Assembly: GCF_010671925.1 (NCBI RefSeq)
Contig: NZ_JAAHIH010000005.1
Coordinates: 186,001 to 250,000 of the forward strand
DNA: 64,000 nucleotides
Direction of reading: 5' to 3'
Origin: Moorena sp. SIOASIH
Lineage (GTDB): Bacteria > Cyanobacteriota > Cyanobacteriia > Cyanobacteriales > Coleofasciculaceae
Positions 1-8,502 of the stretch are shown here, piece by piece; positions within the stretch are counted from its first letter, which is position 1, and every line of letters starts with the position of its first letter. A program made the translations under genes and the position numbers. The notes below the pieces were generated by a model. It was not told the origin of the DNA. It searched no databases and was given only the letters and a program-made list of their open reading frames with translations.

Positions 1-330
1 TTATTGTTGGGGACTTTCAATCGACGTGGACGGGTAATTTGGGTCTCAGATCTAGGTCAGTTTCTGGGGGATAAAACGGTTTTAAATACAGACCGTATGG
101 AAATCCCTGTTATTGTTATTGAAGATCAAGACACTATGCTGGGGTTGGCAGTTCAACAAATTGTCTGTACAGACTGGCTGGATGTGGAAAAGTTACATAT
201 GCCTACCAATGTTGCCGATAGTATGGCTCCTTTCTTACGCGGTGAGTGGTTGCTAGACATTGAGTTTAATCAGGTTCTTCGACTACTTGATCATGTGGCG
301 ATTATACGCTCAGCAAGGTGGGCAGCCTAA
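1..330 (+). CDS. pilI: CheW-like adaptor (PilI type), 5' end cut by the window edge
   Basis: C-terminal 109 codons of a CheW-domain protein; the reading frame is open at base 1, so the true start lies outside the window. Visible CheW-fold segments include a GRVIWVSDLGQFLG strand-turn, VIVIED, a LAVQQI strand and a terminal LLDIEFNQVL. CheW proteins link chemoreceptors to the CheA-type kinase on the cytoplasmic side of the membrane. The next gene, 85 bp downstream on the same strand, is a chemoreceptor, and an MlaE-type permease follows. That order matches the cyanobacterial PilI-PilJ-permease arrangement I know from Synechocystis (slr1043-slr1045), which controls type IV pilus motility. The symbol rests on family plus gene order. 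Confidence 0.8.
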   Translation, partial: LLLGTFNRRGRVIWVSDLGQFLGDKTVLNTDRMEIPVIVIEDQDTMLGLAVQQIVCTDWLDVEKLHMPTNVADSMAPFLRGEWLLDIEFNQVLRLLDHVAIIRSARWAA

Positions 331-415
331 AACTAATTATTAAAAATTGAACATTAAAAATTAGTTTGATTAATTATTAATAAATATTAATTTTTAATGC
401 TTCGGGAGGAGGTAA

Positions 416-3400
416 ATGGCATCCAGTATAAATTACCCCCAGCAGTATGGGGAAGCCGAAAAAGCCTATATGCAGGGCAAATACCAAGAAGCGGCAACAA
501 TTGTTGATCGTTTGATTGAGGATTTCCCTAATGAACCCAGTGCGCTGCTACTGCGGGGTCATATATACTGCTATGGTCTACAACAGTACGATGTGGCTCG
601 CCAACAGTATGAATCAGTACTCAATCTGACCTCTGAACCGGATTTTGTTAATTATGCCAACAACGGTCTAGAGTACGCCCAGCGATCCACAAATGGTCAT
701 CAGGCTGCTGGGTTATCACCTGATGATGATGTCAATACATCACAGGTGAAACTAGATGAGACTGAGGAGTTGAGTGCAGAACCCACAGCAGGAAATTGGC
801 AAGACTTCGCTGATTTTAATGATATCAGTGAATTTGACCCGGAAAGCTTAAGTTTTGATAACACAGGGGTTGATGATTTTGCTTCAGCATCCACCTCACC
901 CTTTAAGGAGTCTTTTCAAGATTCCACTAGTGATAGTGATGAAGGAGCCATAGAGTATCAGTCTGCTTCTAATCTAGACCCTTTTAGTATGGTCAGTGAC
1001 TTAGAAGAAGACAGTGAGGATTTAGAGAGTTGGGAAATTGCCTCTGAGGATTTAGAACTCGATGTTAACGCTGTCAGTAGTCAGACTTCTTACAATGGCA
1101 CAGAAGGACACTTTCCTGAACTCTCTCAAGAGGAGGGTCTACAAACATTTATGGTGTCTCCTGAGGTGAATTTAGACGAAGATCACTCTTTAGGTTCAGA
1201 ACAGTTAACTAGTGAATCGAGCACAGTTGAGTTTAACATCCTGGGTGAAGAAGAATTAGAATCTCTGCCGGATTACGAGTTTAGCGATCTTGAGGAGCAA
1301 TCAAAGAATTCCTTTGTTGAAGCCGCAACCCTGTTAATGAATTCAGCAGAGCTTGAGGGGCATTTTTACCAGACTCCAAGTTCTTATCCTACCCCTCCCA
1401 GCGAGCAGCCTTTGGAACCTGAGAAACCAACTTCTGGGGATACTCAAGCCTATGCTGACAATCAAGAGGACTTAGAATATCTCAATGATGAGGCGGCTGA
1501 CTCTACTGAACCCTATTTAGGGGGAAACTATGGCTCGGATGAGCAACTTTTGGACTCAGCTTACGATCACAATGGGTTCAACTCTCCAAGCCCAGACCAA
1601 ATTAATTTGGAATCCTTTGATGATGATTCTTGGACAATGGATGATGTAACGGAATCAGAAGAGGAAATATTGTCAGGAATTGAAGCACATCAAGGGGTAA
1701 AAGAGGGGTTTTTAGATGAGTTTGACCTATTTGATGATGATTTAGATTCAATCCCTGATTTCTCTGTTGATGATCAGCAACCACTGTCCAATCAGAGTGA
1801 TGACAATAGTGATTTTGATGTATTAAGCAGTACTGGCTCAACACTGGAAAGTACTGGCTCAATGGAGATGAACACCAGTGGTGCTAGTGCTGTAGCCAAT
1901 CATGATTATCCGTCAGCCACTGGGAATGAGGAGCTATTTAGCCTTAGTAGTGCCACCGAGCCCATCCCAATTTATAATCCCACTAAAGACATTGACAAAG
2001 AGCTGGTTGTTAGTATTGACCAAGGTCCACTAGCTCCCATAGAAAACGCTCCCTTCAACCAGAAGAATTGGATGACTGCCTTGATTACTGGGGCGGTCTC
2101 AATGGTTGTGGTAGCCGGGGTTAGTGCTGGAGCACAATACATGGTTCGAGATGATCCATCCTTCAAAAATCACGTGCGGAATACTAGTATTCTGATGACC
2201 CTAGCCGCTGGTGTTGCCAGTTTTGGTACGACTCTGGCTGTGGGAAATATTACAGCTAGGCAGATTAGACGTAGTACCGAAAACCTGAAAACTCAGTTTG
2301 AAGGAGTCTCTCAGGGTAATCTCAATGCCCATGCTACGATTTATTCTCAGGACGAATTGGGTCAGTTAGCCCATAGTTTCAACCAAATGGCTAGAGTCAT
2401 CTTGACAACGATGACTGAAGCACAACGAAAGGCAGAAGAGCAAGAACAGGCAAAAGAAGACCTCCAACGCCAGGTAATTCGATTGCTTGATGATGTGGAA
2501 GGGGCAGCACGGGGGGATTTAACGGTACAAGCAGAGGTAACTGCTGATGTTTTGGGGGCAGTTGCTGATTCGTTTAACCTGACCATTCAAAACCTACGGG
2601 AAATTGTACAACAAGTCAAGCAGGCAGTTCGTCAGGTGACTAAATGTTCCACTGATAGTGAGTCCTTTGCCCGTAGCTTGTCTTCTGATGCTTTACGGCA
2701 AGCTGAGGAACTGGCGGTCACCCTGAACTCTGTACAGGTGATGACCGATGCTATTCAGCGGGTGGCAGAGAGTGCACGAGAAGCTGAGGAAGTTGCCCGC
2801 TCAGCCTCGGCTACTGCTCTCAAAGGTGGTGAGGCTGTGGAGCGCACTGTGGCAGGAATTTTGCAAATTCGTGAAACAGTAGCAGAAACGACTCGTAAAG
2901 TCAAGCGTTTGGCAGAATCTTCCCAGGAAATTTCTAAAATTGTTACATCGATTTCTACCATTGCCTCCCGAACAAATTTGTTAGCACTCAATGCTAGTAT
3001 TGAGGCGGCAAGAGCTGGAGAAGCTGGTCGAGGCTTTGCTGTTGTTGCGGATGAGGTACGACAGCTCGCTGATAAGTCAGCCAAGGCACTCAAGGATATT
3101 GAACACATTGTGTTGCAAATCCAGAGTGAAACTGGTTCAGTTATGACAGCTATGGAAGAAGGCACCCAACAGGTGATTGAAGGTACTAAACGAGCAGAAC
3201 AAGCCAAGCGATCGCTAGAAGATATTGTGCAAGTGGCAAACCGGATCGATGCTTTAGTACGTGCCATCACTGCGGATACTATCGAGCAAACTGAAACATC
3301 CCGTGCTGTTGCCCAAGTGATGCAATCCGTTGAGTTAACCGCTCAAGAAACCTCCCAAGAAGCCCAAAGGGTTTCTGGAGCCTTGCAAAACCTGGTCGGT

Positions 3401-3463
3401 GTGGCGGGAGAGTTGCGGACATTTGTTGAGCGTTTCCGTGTGGAAGCGAATGATGGGAAATGA
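416..3463 (+). CDS. pilJ: Methyl-accepting chemotaxis protein, PilJ-like, with N-terminal TPR-like region
   Basis: A 1015-residue chemoreceptor. Residues 1-90 look like TPR helices (YGEAEKAYMQGKYQEAA, SALLLRGHIY). Residues 100-545 are a long acidic, Ser/Asp-rich, low-complexity stretch. Two hydrophobic segments near 551-575 and 592-612 are the membrane spans, followed by a HAMP domain (615-668), a second HAMP-like unit (688-735) and the signalling coiled coil. The signalling hairpin contains the highly conserved motif NLLALNASIEAARAG near residue 851. The ligand region between the two membrane spans is very short, so input probably comes through the cytoplasmic N-terminus. The start is supported by GGGAGGAGG just upstream of ATG. 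Likely co-transcribed with the CheW gene before it and the permease after it. Family assignment is certain; PilJ orthology is inferred from synteny. Confidence 0.88.
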   Translation: MASSINYPQQYGEAEKAYMQGKYQEAATIVDRLIEDFPNEPSALLLRGHIYCYGLQQYDVARQQYESVLNLTSEPDFVNYANNGLEYAQRSTNGHQAAGLSPDDDVNTSQVKLDETEELSAEPTAGNWQDFADFNDISEFDPESLSFDNTGVDDFASASTSPFKESFQDSTSDSDEGAIEYQSASNLDPFSMVSDLEEDSEDLESWEIASEDLELDVNAVSSQTSYNGTEGHFPELSQEEGLQTFMVSPEVNLDEDHSLGSEQLTSESSTVEFNILGEEELESLPDYEFSDLEEQSKNSFVEAATLLMNSAELEGHFYQTPSSYPTPPSEQPLEPEKPTSGDTQAYADNQEDLEYLNDEAADSTEPYLGGNYGSDEQLLDSAYDHNGFNSPSPDQINLESFDDDSWTMDDVTESEEEILSGIEAHQGVKEGFLDEFDLFDDDLDSIPDFSVDDQQPLSNQSDDNSDFDVLSSTGSTLESTGSMEMNTSGASAVANHDYPSATGNEELFSLSSATEPIPIYNPTKDIDKELVVSIDQGPLAPIENAPFNQKNWMTALITGAVSMVVVAGVSAGAQYMVRDDPSFKNHVRNTSILMTLAAGVASFGTTLAVGNITARQIRRSTENLKTQFEGVSQGNLNAHATIYSQDELGQLAHSFNQMARVILTTMTEAQRKAEEQEQAKEDLQRQVIRLLDDVEGAARGDLTVQAEVTADVLGAVADSFNLTIQNLREIVQQVKQAVRQVTKCSTDSESFARSLSSDALRQAEELAVTLNSVQVMTDAIQRVAESAREAEEVARSASATALKGGEAVERTVAGILQIRETVAETTRKVKRLAESSQEISKIVTSISTIASRTNLLALNASIEAARAGEAGRGFAVVADEVRQLADKSAKALKDIEHIVLQIQSETGSVMTAMEEGTQQVIEGTKRAEQAKRSLEDIVQVANRIDALVRAITADTIEQTETSRAVAQVMQSVELTAQETSQEAQRVSGALQNLVGVAGELRTFVERFRVEANDGK

Positions 3464-3470
3464 TTGATTA

Positions 3471-4253
3471 ATGGCTAAAACTTCCAGCCTCGGGTTATGG
3501 AGTCAGCGTTTACTGGCGGCGATTTTCTTAGCTGGGCAAGTGATACTTCATCTACTGACTGGGAAGATTCACCGCCGCAATACCATCGAGCAAATGGTAA
3601 CCGTTGGACCAGAGTCTCTGATAATTGCTCTGCTCACTGCTACTGTAATCGGTATGGTGTTTACCATTCAGGTAACACGAGAGTTCATTAATTTTGGTGC
3701 CACCAATGCCATTGGGGGAGTCTTGGCTCTAGCTTTGGCTAGGGAATTGGCTCCGGTGTTGACTGCTGTGGTTTTGGCAGGACGAGTTGGCTCGGCATTT
3801 GCTGCTGAAATTGGTACGATGCGTGTTTCAGAGCAAATTGATGCTTTGTATATGCTCAAGACTGACCCGATTGATTACTTAGTGATTCCTCGGGTTATTG
3901 CTTGTTGTCTAATGCTGCCAGTGTTGACCATTCTCGCCATTGTGACTGGTATGGTAGGAGGAGTGGTGCTGGCTCAGAATATTTATGGTATTCCCCAGTC
4001 TGTGTTTCTTGATTCGGCTCGTAACTTCCTAGGAATTTGGGACTTGTTCTCTGCTGCTATTAAATCTGTAGTGTTTGGGCTGTTGATTGCTGTGATTGGT
4101 TGTAGCTGGGGGTTAACCACGACAGGAGGGGCTAAGGGTGTGGGTCAATCTACCACCACTGCTGTGGTTACTGCTTTGCTGGCAATTTTTATTAGCAACT
4201 TTTTCTTATCATGGTTGATGTTCCAAGGGATGGGTAGTGCGGTGATCAGCTAA
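3471..4253 (+). CDS. MlaE/TGD1-family ABC transporter permease
   Basis: A 260-residue integral membrane protein of the MlaE (YrbE/TGD1) permease family, which works with an MlaF ATPase and an MCE-domain protein in retrograde or inter-membrane lipid transport. Diagnostic segments are ALARELAPVLTAVVLAGRVGSA and AAEIGTMRVSEQIDAL in the coupling region, followed by four or five hydrophobic helices. It starts only 7 bp after the chemoreceptor stop, suggesting co-transcription. No ATPase or MCE gene lies alongside, so the partners must be elsewhere. Its adjacency to a PilJ-type receptor is conserved in other cyanobacteria; whether the link is functional is unknown. Confidence 0.9.
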   Translation: MAKTSSLGLWSQRLLAAIFLAGQVILHLLTGKIHRRNTIEQMVTVGPESLIIALLTATVIGMVFTIQVTREFINFGATNAIGGVLALALARELAPVLTAVVLAGRVGSAFAAEIGTMRVSEQIDALYMLKTDPIDYLVIPRVIACCLMLPVLTILAIVTGMVGGVVLAQNIYGIPQSVFLDSARNFLGIWDLFSAAIKSVVFGLLIAVIGCSWGLTTTGGAKGVGQSTTTAVVTALLAIFISNFFLSWLMFQGMGSAVIS

Positions 4254-4512
4254 ATCGGTTGTTAATCGTTCATTGTTAATTGCCCAAAAGCAATCAGTTA
4301 ACATACAGCTATAAACCAGTAATCTTCCCTCAAGGTCTGTAGCTGTTCAAAATTCCCTAAAACCTGACCTGATCAGCAGTAATCCACAGATGAGTTAATT
4401 TAAAATAGAGCAATCGACCGCTACAGGAAGGGCGATTCCATTTCCTTTCGGAAACTTCCCATAGCTCCACTTAACGCCATTGTCCACACTGTTCAGTTCT
4501 ACAACTTCACTA

Positions 4513-7125
4513 ATGTCCCAGTCGTATTTTGATACCGAAAGCAAAACTCACAAGTCCTTTGAATTACCCGGTGCTAGACCCCAATACAATCCTGACCGCC
4601 CAGGACAAGTGGAGCATATTTTCCTGGATTTAACTCTGGATATCCCCCTCGAAAGGGTTAGCGGTACCTGCACCATCACCCTTAACCCAATACGCAATGG
4701 CATTAAACAGCTAGTACTTGATGCGGTCAACTTGACTATCGCCTCAGTGCAGGTTGACCAAATCCCCCAACCCTTTGACTATGACGGGGAACAACTAAAG
4801 ATCCAGCTACTTAACCCGCCTGTTGTTGGAAAAGCGATTAAGATTGCGATCGCATACAGTGTAGACAACCCCCAGCGCGGTATTTACTTTATTCATCCAA
4901 ACCAACACTACCCCAACAAACCCACCCAAGTTTGGACCCAAGGAGAAGATGAAGACTCTCGCTTCTGGTTCCCTTGTTTCGATTATCCTGGTCAACTTGC
5001 TACCTCCGAAATCCGCGTTAGAGTGCCAAAACCCCTGATTGCTATCTCCAACGGGGAACTATTTGCTACAGAAGAAGACGGGGATGAAACCATATACCAC
5101 TGGCGGCAGCAAGAAGTTCATCCCACTTACCTGATGACTCTAGCAGTAGCCGACTTTGCGGAAATTCGGGATGAATGGCAGGGCAAACCAGTCAACTACT
5201 ACGTCGAGAAGGGGCGAGAGGAGGATGCTCGCCGCAGCATGGGCAAAACCCCTGGAATGATAGAGTTCTTGAGTGAAACCTTTGGCTATCCCTACCCCTA
5301 TCCGAAATATGCCCAAGTCTGTGTAGATGACTTCATCTTTGGTGGTATGGAAAACACCTCCACCACTCTGTTAACAGACCGTTGCTTGCTTGATGAACGA
5401 GCAGCTATCGATAACCAACGGACTGAAAGCCTTGTGGTTCACGAACTTGCTCATCAGTGGTTTGGGGACTTAGTGGTGATTAAACACTGGTCCCATGCCT
5501 GGCTTAAGGAAGGCATGGCATCCTACACAGAAGTGTTTTGGACCGAACATGAGTATGGTAAAGATGATGCTGCCTACTACATACTCAATGAAGCACGCAG
5601 TTATATCTCAGAAGATAGTTCTCGTTACCGCCGCCCCATGGTTACCCATGTCTATCGAGAAGCTATTGAACTCTACGATAGGCACCTTTATGAAAAAGGT
5701 GCTTGCGTCTATCATATGATTCGGGCAGAGTTAGGGGAAGACTTGTTCTGGAAAGCAATCCAAACCTTTGTTCAAGATAATGCTCACAAAACCGTAGAAA
5801 CCATTGACCTGCTAAGGGCGATTGAAAAAGCTACCGGTCGTAATCTGTTATTCCTATTTGACCAGTACGTCTTCCGGGGGGGCCATCCTGAATACAAAGT
5901 TGCCTATTCCTGGGATGGGGATAGCAAGTTGGCTAAAGTTACAGTAACCCAAACTCAGGCAAAAGATAGTAACACAGGTAGCGATAGTGAGCTATTTGAC
6001 CTGAAAATCCCGATTGCCTTTGGTTACACCCAGCTCGAAGACGATTCTCCTGTGGAAACGTCTAATGAAACCTGTCTACAGACATTTACGGTCAGGGTTC
6101 ATGAACGGGAACAAAGTTTCTATTTCCCACTGGCGAAAAAACCTAACTTAATTAGCTTCGACCACGGGAATAATTACCTGAAAACCGTTTCCCTAGAATA
6201 CCCAATAGCCGAACTCAAAGCCCAGCTGAAATTTGACCCAGACCCCATCTCCCGTATCTATGCAGGGAAAGCCTTGGCGAAAAAGGGAGGATTAGAAGCA
6301 GTAAAAGCATTGTCTGATGCCCTAAAGAGTGAATCATTCTGGGGTGTTCGCTTAGAAGTAGCCAAACAATTAGCTAAGGTAAAACTAGATCAAGCCGAAG
6401 CCGCCTTAATTGCTGGCTTGTCCGATCAAAATCCCCGTGTGCGTCGTGCCGTTGTGCAAGCCTTGGGTGAAGTGAAGACTCCAGAAAGCTACAATGCTCT
6501 CAAGCAATTACTAGAAAAAGGGGATGCCAGCTACTACGTAGAAGCCTCAGCAGCCAGGTCACTTGGGGGAATGGTTTCGGCAAGCCTTAAGGATAGAGAA
6601 GATGAAGTAATCCAATTGCTCACAAAAGTACTCCAAGAACGGAGTGGTTGGAATGAAGTAGTACGTAGCGGTGCCATTGGTGGCTTAAGTCAAATTAAAT
6701 CCTCACCCATTGCCCTAGACGTAATTTTAGAATATACCACTCCTGGCATACCTCAACCCCTTCGTCTAGGAGCGATTCGAGCTTTAGGAGAGATTTCTAC
6801 AGGTCAGACTCCCAATAAAATAGAGTCGATCCTGGAGCAATTAGAAGAACTGTCCCGTGAAACCTTCTATTTGACTCAAGTCACCATAGTTGGGGCTCTA
6901 GGAAAAATGGAAACCCCGAAAGCTATGGATATTTTGCGATCGCTTTTAGAGAATACCCCTGATGGGCGAATTCGTCGGATTGCAGAAGAAGCCATTCAGA
7001 AAGTCCAGAAAACCATTGGCTCTGACAAAGCCATTAAACAGCTACGGGACGAACTTGACAAACTGAAAAAAGATAATCAGGAACTCAAAAGCCGCCTGGA
7101 AAACTTGGAAGCCAAATCTAATTAG
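4513..7125 (+). CDS. M1-family zinc aminopeptidase with C-terminal HEAT repeats
   Basis: About 870 residues from the ATG at 4513; an in-frame TTG at 4480 would add 11 residues but is less likely. The N-terminal beta domain is followed by the exopeptidase motif GGMEN (near residue 276; GAMEN in most relatives) and the zinc site HELAHQW (near 309) with the downstream Glu in LKEGMASY. These residues indicate an active metallo-aminopeptidase that removes N-terminal amino acids. Residues about 590-840 form HEAT-like helical repeats (e.g. DQNPRVRRAVVQALGEV), and the last 30 residues form a charged coiled coil. The C-terminal repeats replace the ERAP-like domain of classical PepN. No signal peptide is visible, so the enzyme is probably cytoplasmic. 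No obvious operon partner. Confidence 0.92.
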   Translation: MSQSYFDTESKTHKSFELPGARPQYNPDRPGQVEHIFLDLTLDIPLERVSGTCTITLNPIRNGIKQLVLDAVNLTIASVQVDQIPQPFDYDGEQLKIQLLNPPVVGKAIKIAIAYSVDNPQRGIYFIHPNQHYPNKPTQVWTQGEDEDSRFWFPCFDYPGQLATSEIRVRVPKPLIAISNGELFATEEDGDETIYHWRQQEVHPTYLMTLAVADFAEIRDEWQGKPVNYYVEKGREEDARRSMGKTPGMIEFLSETFGYPYPYPKYAQVCVDDFIFGGMENTSTTLLTDRCLLDERAAIDNQRTESLVVHELAHQWFGDLVVIKHWSHAWLKEGMASYTEVFWTEHEYGKDDAAYYILNEARSYISEDSSRYRRPMVTHVYREAIELYDRHLYEKGACVYHMIRAELGEDLFWKAIQTFVQDNAHKTVETIDLLRAIEKATGRNLLFLFDQYVFRGGHPEYKVAYSWDGDSKLAKVTVTQTQAKDSNTGSDSELFDLKIPIAFGYTQLEDDSPVETSNETCLQTFTVRVHEREQSFYFPLAKKPNLISFDHGNNYLKTVSLEYPIAELKAQLKFDPDPISRIYAGKALAKKGGLEAVKALSDALKSESFWGVRLEVAKQLAKVKLDQAEAALIAGLSDQNPRVRRAVVQALGEVKTPESYNALKQLLEKGDASYYVEASAARSLGGMVSASLKDREDEVIQLLTKVLQERSGWNEVVRSGAIGGLSQIKSSPIALDVILEYTTPGIPQPLRLGAIRALGEISTGQTPNKIESILEQLEELSRETFYLTQVTIVGALGKMETPKAMDILRSLLENTPDGRIRRIAEEAIQKVQKTIGSDKAIKQLRDELDKLKKDNQELKSRLENLEAKSN

Positions 7126-7164
7126 GTATGAAGTCTTTCTTTTACAGCTTCTAATTAAATTTAG

Positions 7165-7278
7165 TAAGCATTCAGCTATCAGCTCTCAGCTCTCAGCTCT
7201 CAGCTTTCAGCCATTCGCGTAGCGTGGCCAACGGCCAAGGCCAAGGCTGACGGCTGACGGCTGACGGCTGAATGCTTA
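7165..7278. repeat. TAAGCATTCAGC-bounded palindromic repeat element
   Basis: Starts with TAAGCATTCAGC and ends with its reverse complement GCTGAATGCTTA. Inside are short tandem AGCTCTC and GGCTGAC units and a CGCGTAGCGTGGCC core. Related elements occur at 22960-23109, 29279-29620 and 57362-57585. Confidence 0.8.
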
Positions 7279-7288
7279 CAATTTATAC

Positions 7289-8362
7289 TTAAATTTCTAC
7301 AGTGAACACTGACCCTGATGGTTGATTATTTTCTACAAATATCCTACCACCATGGGCTTCAACTGCCATTTTACAGAATGTTAATCCCAGACCAGTTTGA
7401 GAAATTCCAGTCATTAAATTTCCCACATCGTACTTATCAAAAATACGTTTTCGCAATTCTTCATCAATCCCAGGTCCAGAATCAGCAATGCGAATTCTAG
7501 CTTGGCTTTCCCGATCTACTGGATAATCTACTTGCAGTATAACTTTACTTTGTGAAGGAGAAAATTTGATGGCATTTGAGAGTAAGTTATCTAAGACACG
7601 GCGGATTAAATTAGCATCAATTAAAAGAGTCTTACTGGATTCTGGTAGATCGCTAACTAGCTGAATGTTTTTCTCGTGAGCAATGGCTTGGAAATCTAAG
7701 ACTACCTCTTGTTCGAGTGCATTGAGATCCACCAAGTCTCGATTAAGCGTAAGTTTTCCCGATTGTAACTTCGCCATCATCAATAAGTTATCCGTCATTG
7801 AGCGCAGCTGGAGAGCTGATTTCAATATTTGTTCAGTCTTTCTTTGCTGTTTTTCTTGGAGTTCAGTTTGCTGCAAAATCTCACAAGATATGATAATATT
7901 AGCCAAAGGATGTCTCAAATCATGCACGATCATATGAGACATATCTTCCCTCAGCTGTAAAGTAGCAGCTAGTTCATCATGTTGTTTTTTAATCCGCAAC
8001 ATCGAACGCACTCTAGATCGCAGTTCGAGTCCACTAACAGGTTTACCTAGGAAATCATCGGCTCCTGCATCCAGGCATCGGGCAAGATCTTCCTTAGAAT
8101 TGAGAGCCGTTACGATAATAATTGGGATATGCTGCCAGTTTGGGTCAGACTTGATCCGACTGCAAACCTCTATACCATCAAGTTCTGGCATCATCACGTC
8201 CAATAAGATTACGTCCGGCTGAATTTCCTCTAGACGGTTCAATGCCTCTTCACCACAAGAGGCATAGCTCAAGTTGTAACCTTCCTTGAACAGGAGAGCC
8301 TCAATGACATCAAACCCACAGGGTTCATCATCAACTACTAGTATAGAGTTTTGACTATCCAT
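7289..8362 (-). CDS. Receiver-domain histidine kinase (REC-HisKA-HATPase)
   Basis: About 357 residues. The N-terminal receiver (about 5-125) has the acidic pair DDE, the phosphoacceptor Asp in ILLDVMMPELDG, the T of VTA and the K of GKPVSG. A dimerisation domain follows, with the phospho-His in MIVHDLRHPLANI, then an HATPase domain with N box (LLSNAIKFSP) and G boxes (DSGPGI, GLGLTF). The order receiver-then-kinase suits a response-regulator kinase that is itself switched by an upstream kinase. The ATG at 8362 is preceded by AAGGG at good spacing; a GTG three codons upstream is the alternative. It lies 140 bp downstream of the giant hybrid kinase on the same strand, so the two probably form one phosphorelay. 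Output target unknown. Confidence 0.9.
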   Translation of the reverse strand: MDSQNSILVVDDEPCGFDVIEALLFKEGYNLSYASCGEEALNRLEEIQPDVILLDVMMPELDGIEVCSRIKSDPNWQHIPIIIVTALNSKEDLARCLDAGADDFLGKPVSGLELRSRVRSMLRIKKQHDELAATLQLREDMSHMIVHDLRHPLANIIISCEILQQTELQEKQQRKTEQILKSALQLRSMTDNLLMMAKLQSGKLTLNRDLVDLNALEQEVVLDFQAIAHEKNIQLVSDLPESSKTLLIDANLIRRVLDNLLSNAIKFSPSQSKVILQVDYPVDRESQARIRIADSGPGIDEELRKRIFDKYDVGNLMTGISQTGLGLTFCKMAVEAHGGRIFVENNQPSGSVFTVEI

Positions 8363-8502
8363 CAATAACACCCTTTATGCGCTTGAATAGTTCATCATAT
8401 TAAATACAGATGTCTGGGATTTAGTTTGGGTAATACTAACTTGTAATATTAACTTATACTTATATACTATTGATTAGGTTTAAACCTGCTTGGGATTTAT
8501 AA

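Noticed and set aside
2755..3270. Minus-strand ORF opposite the chemoreceptor signalling domain
   Set aside because: Antisense of a highly conserved coding segment; composition is Ser/Ala-rich with no motif.
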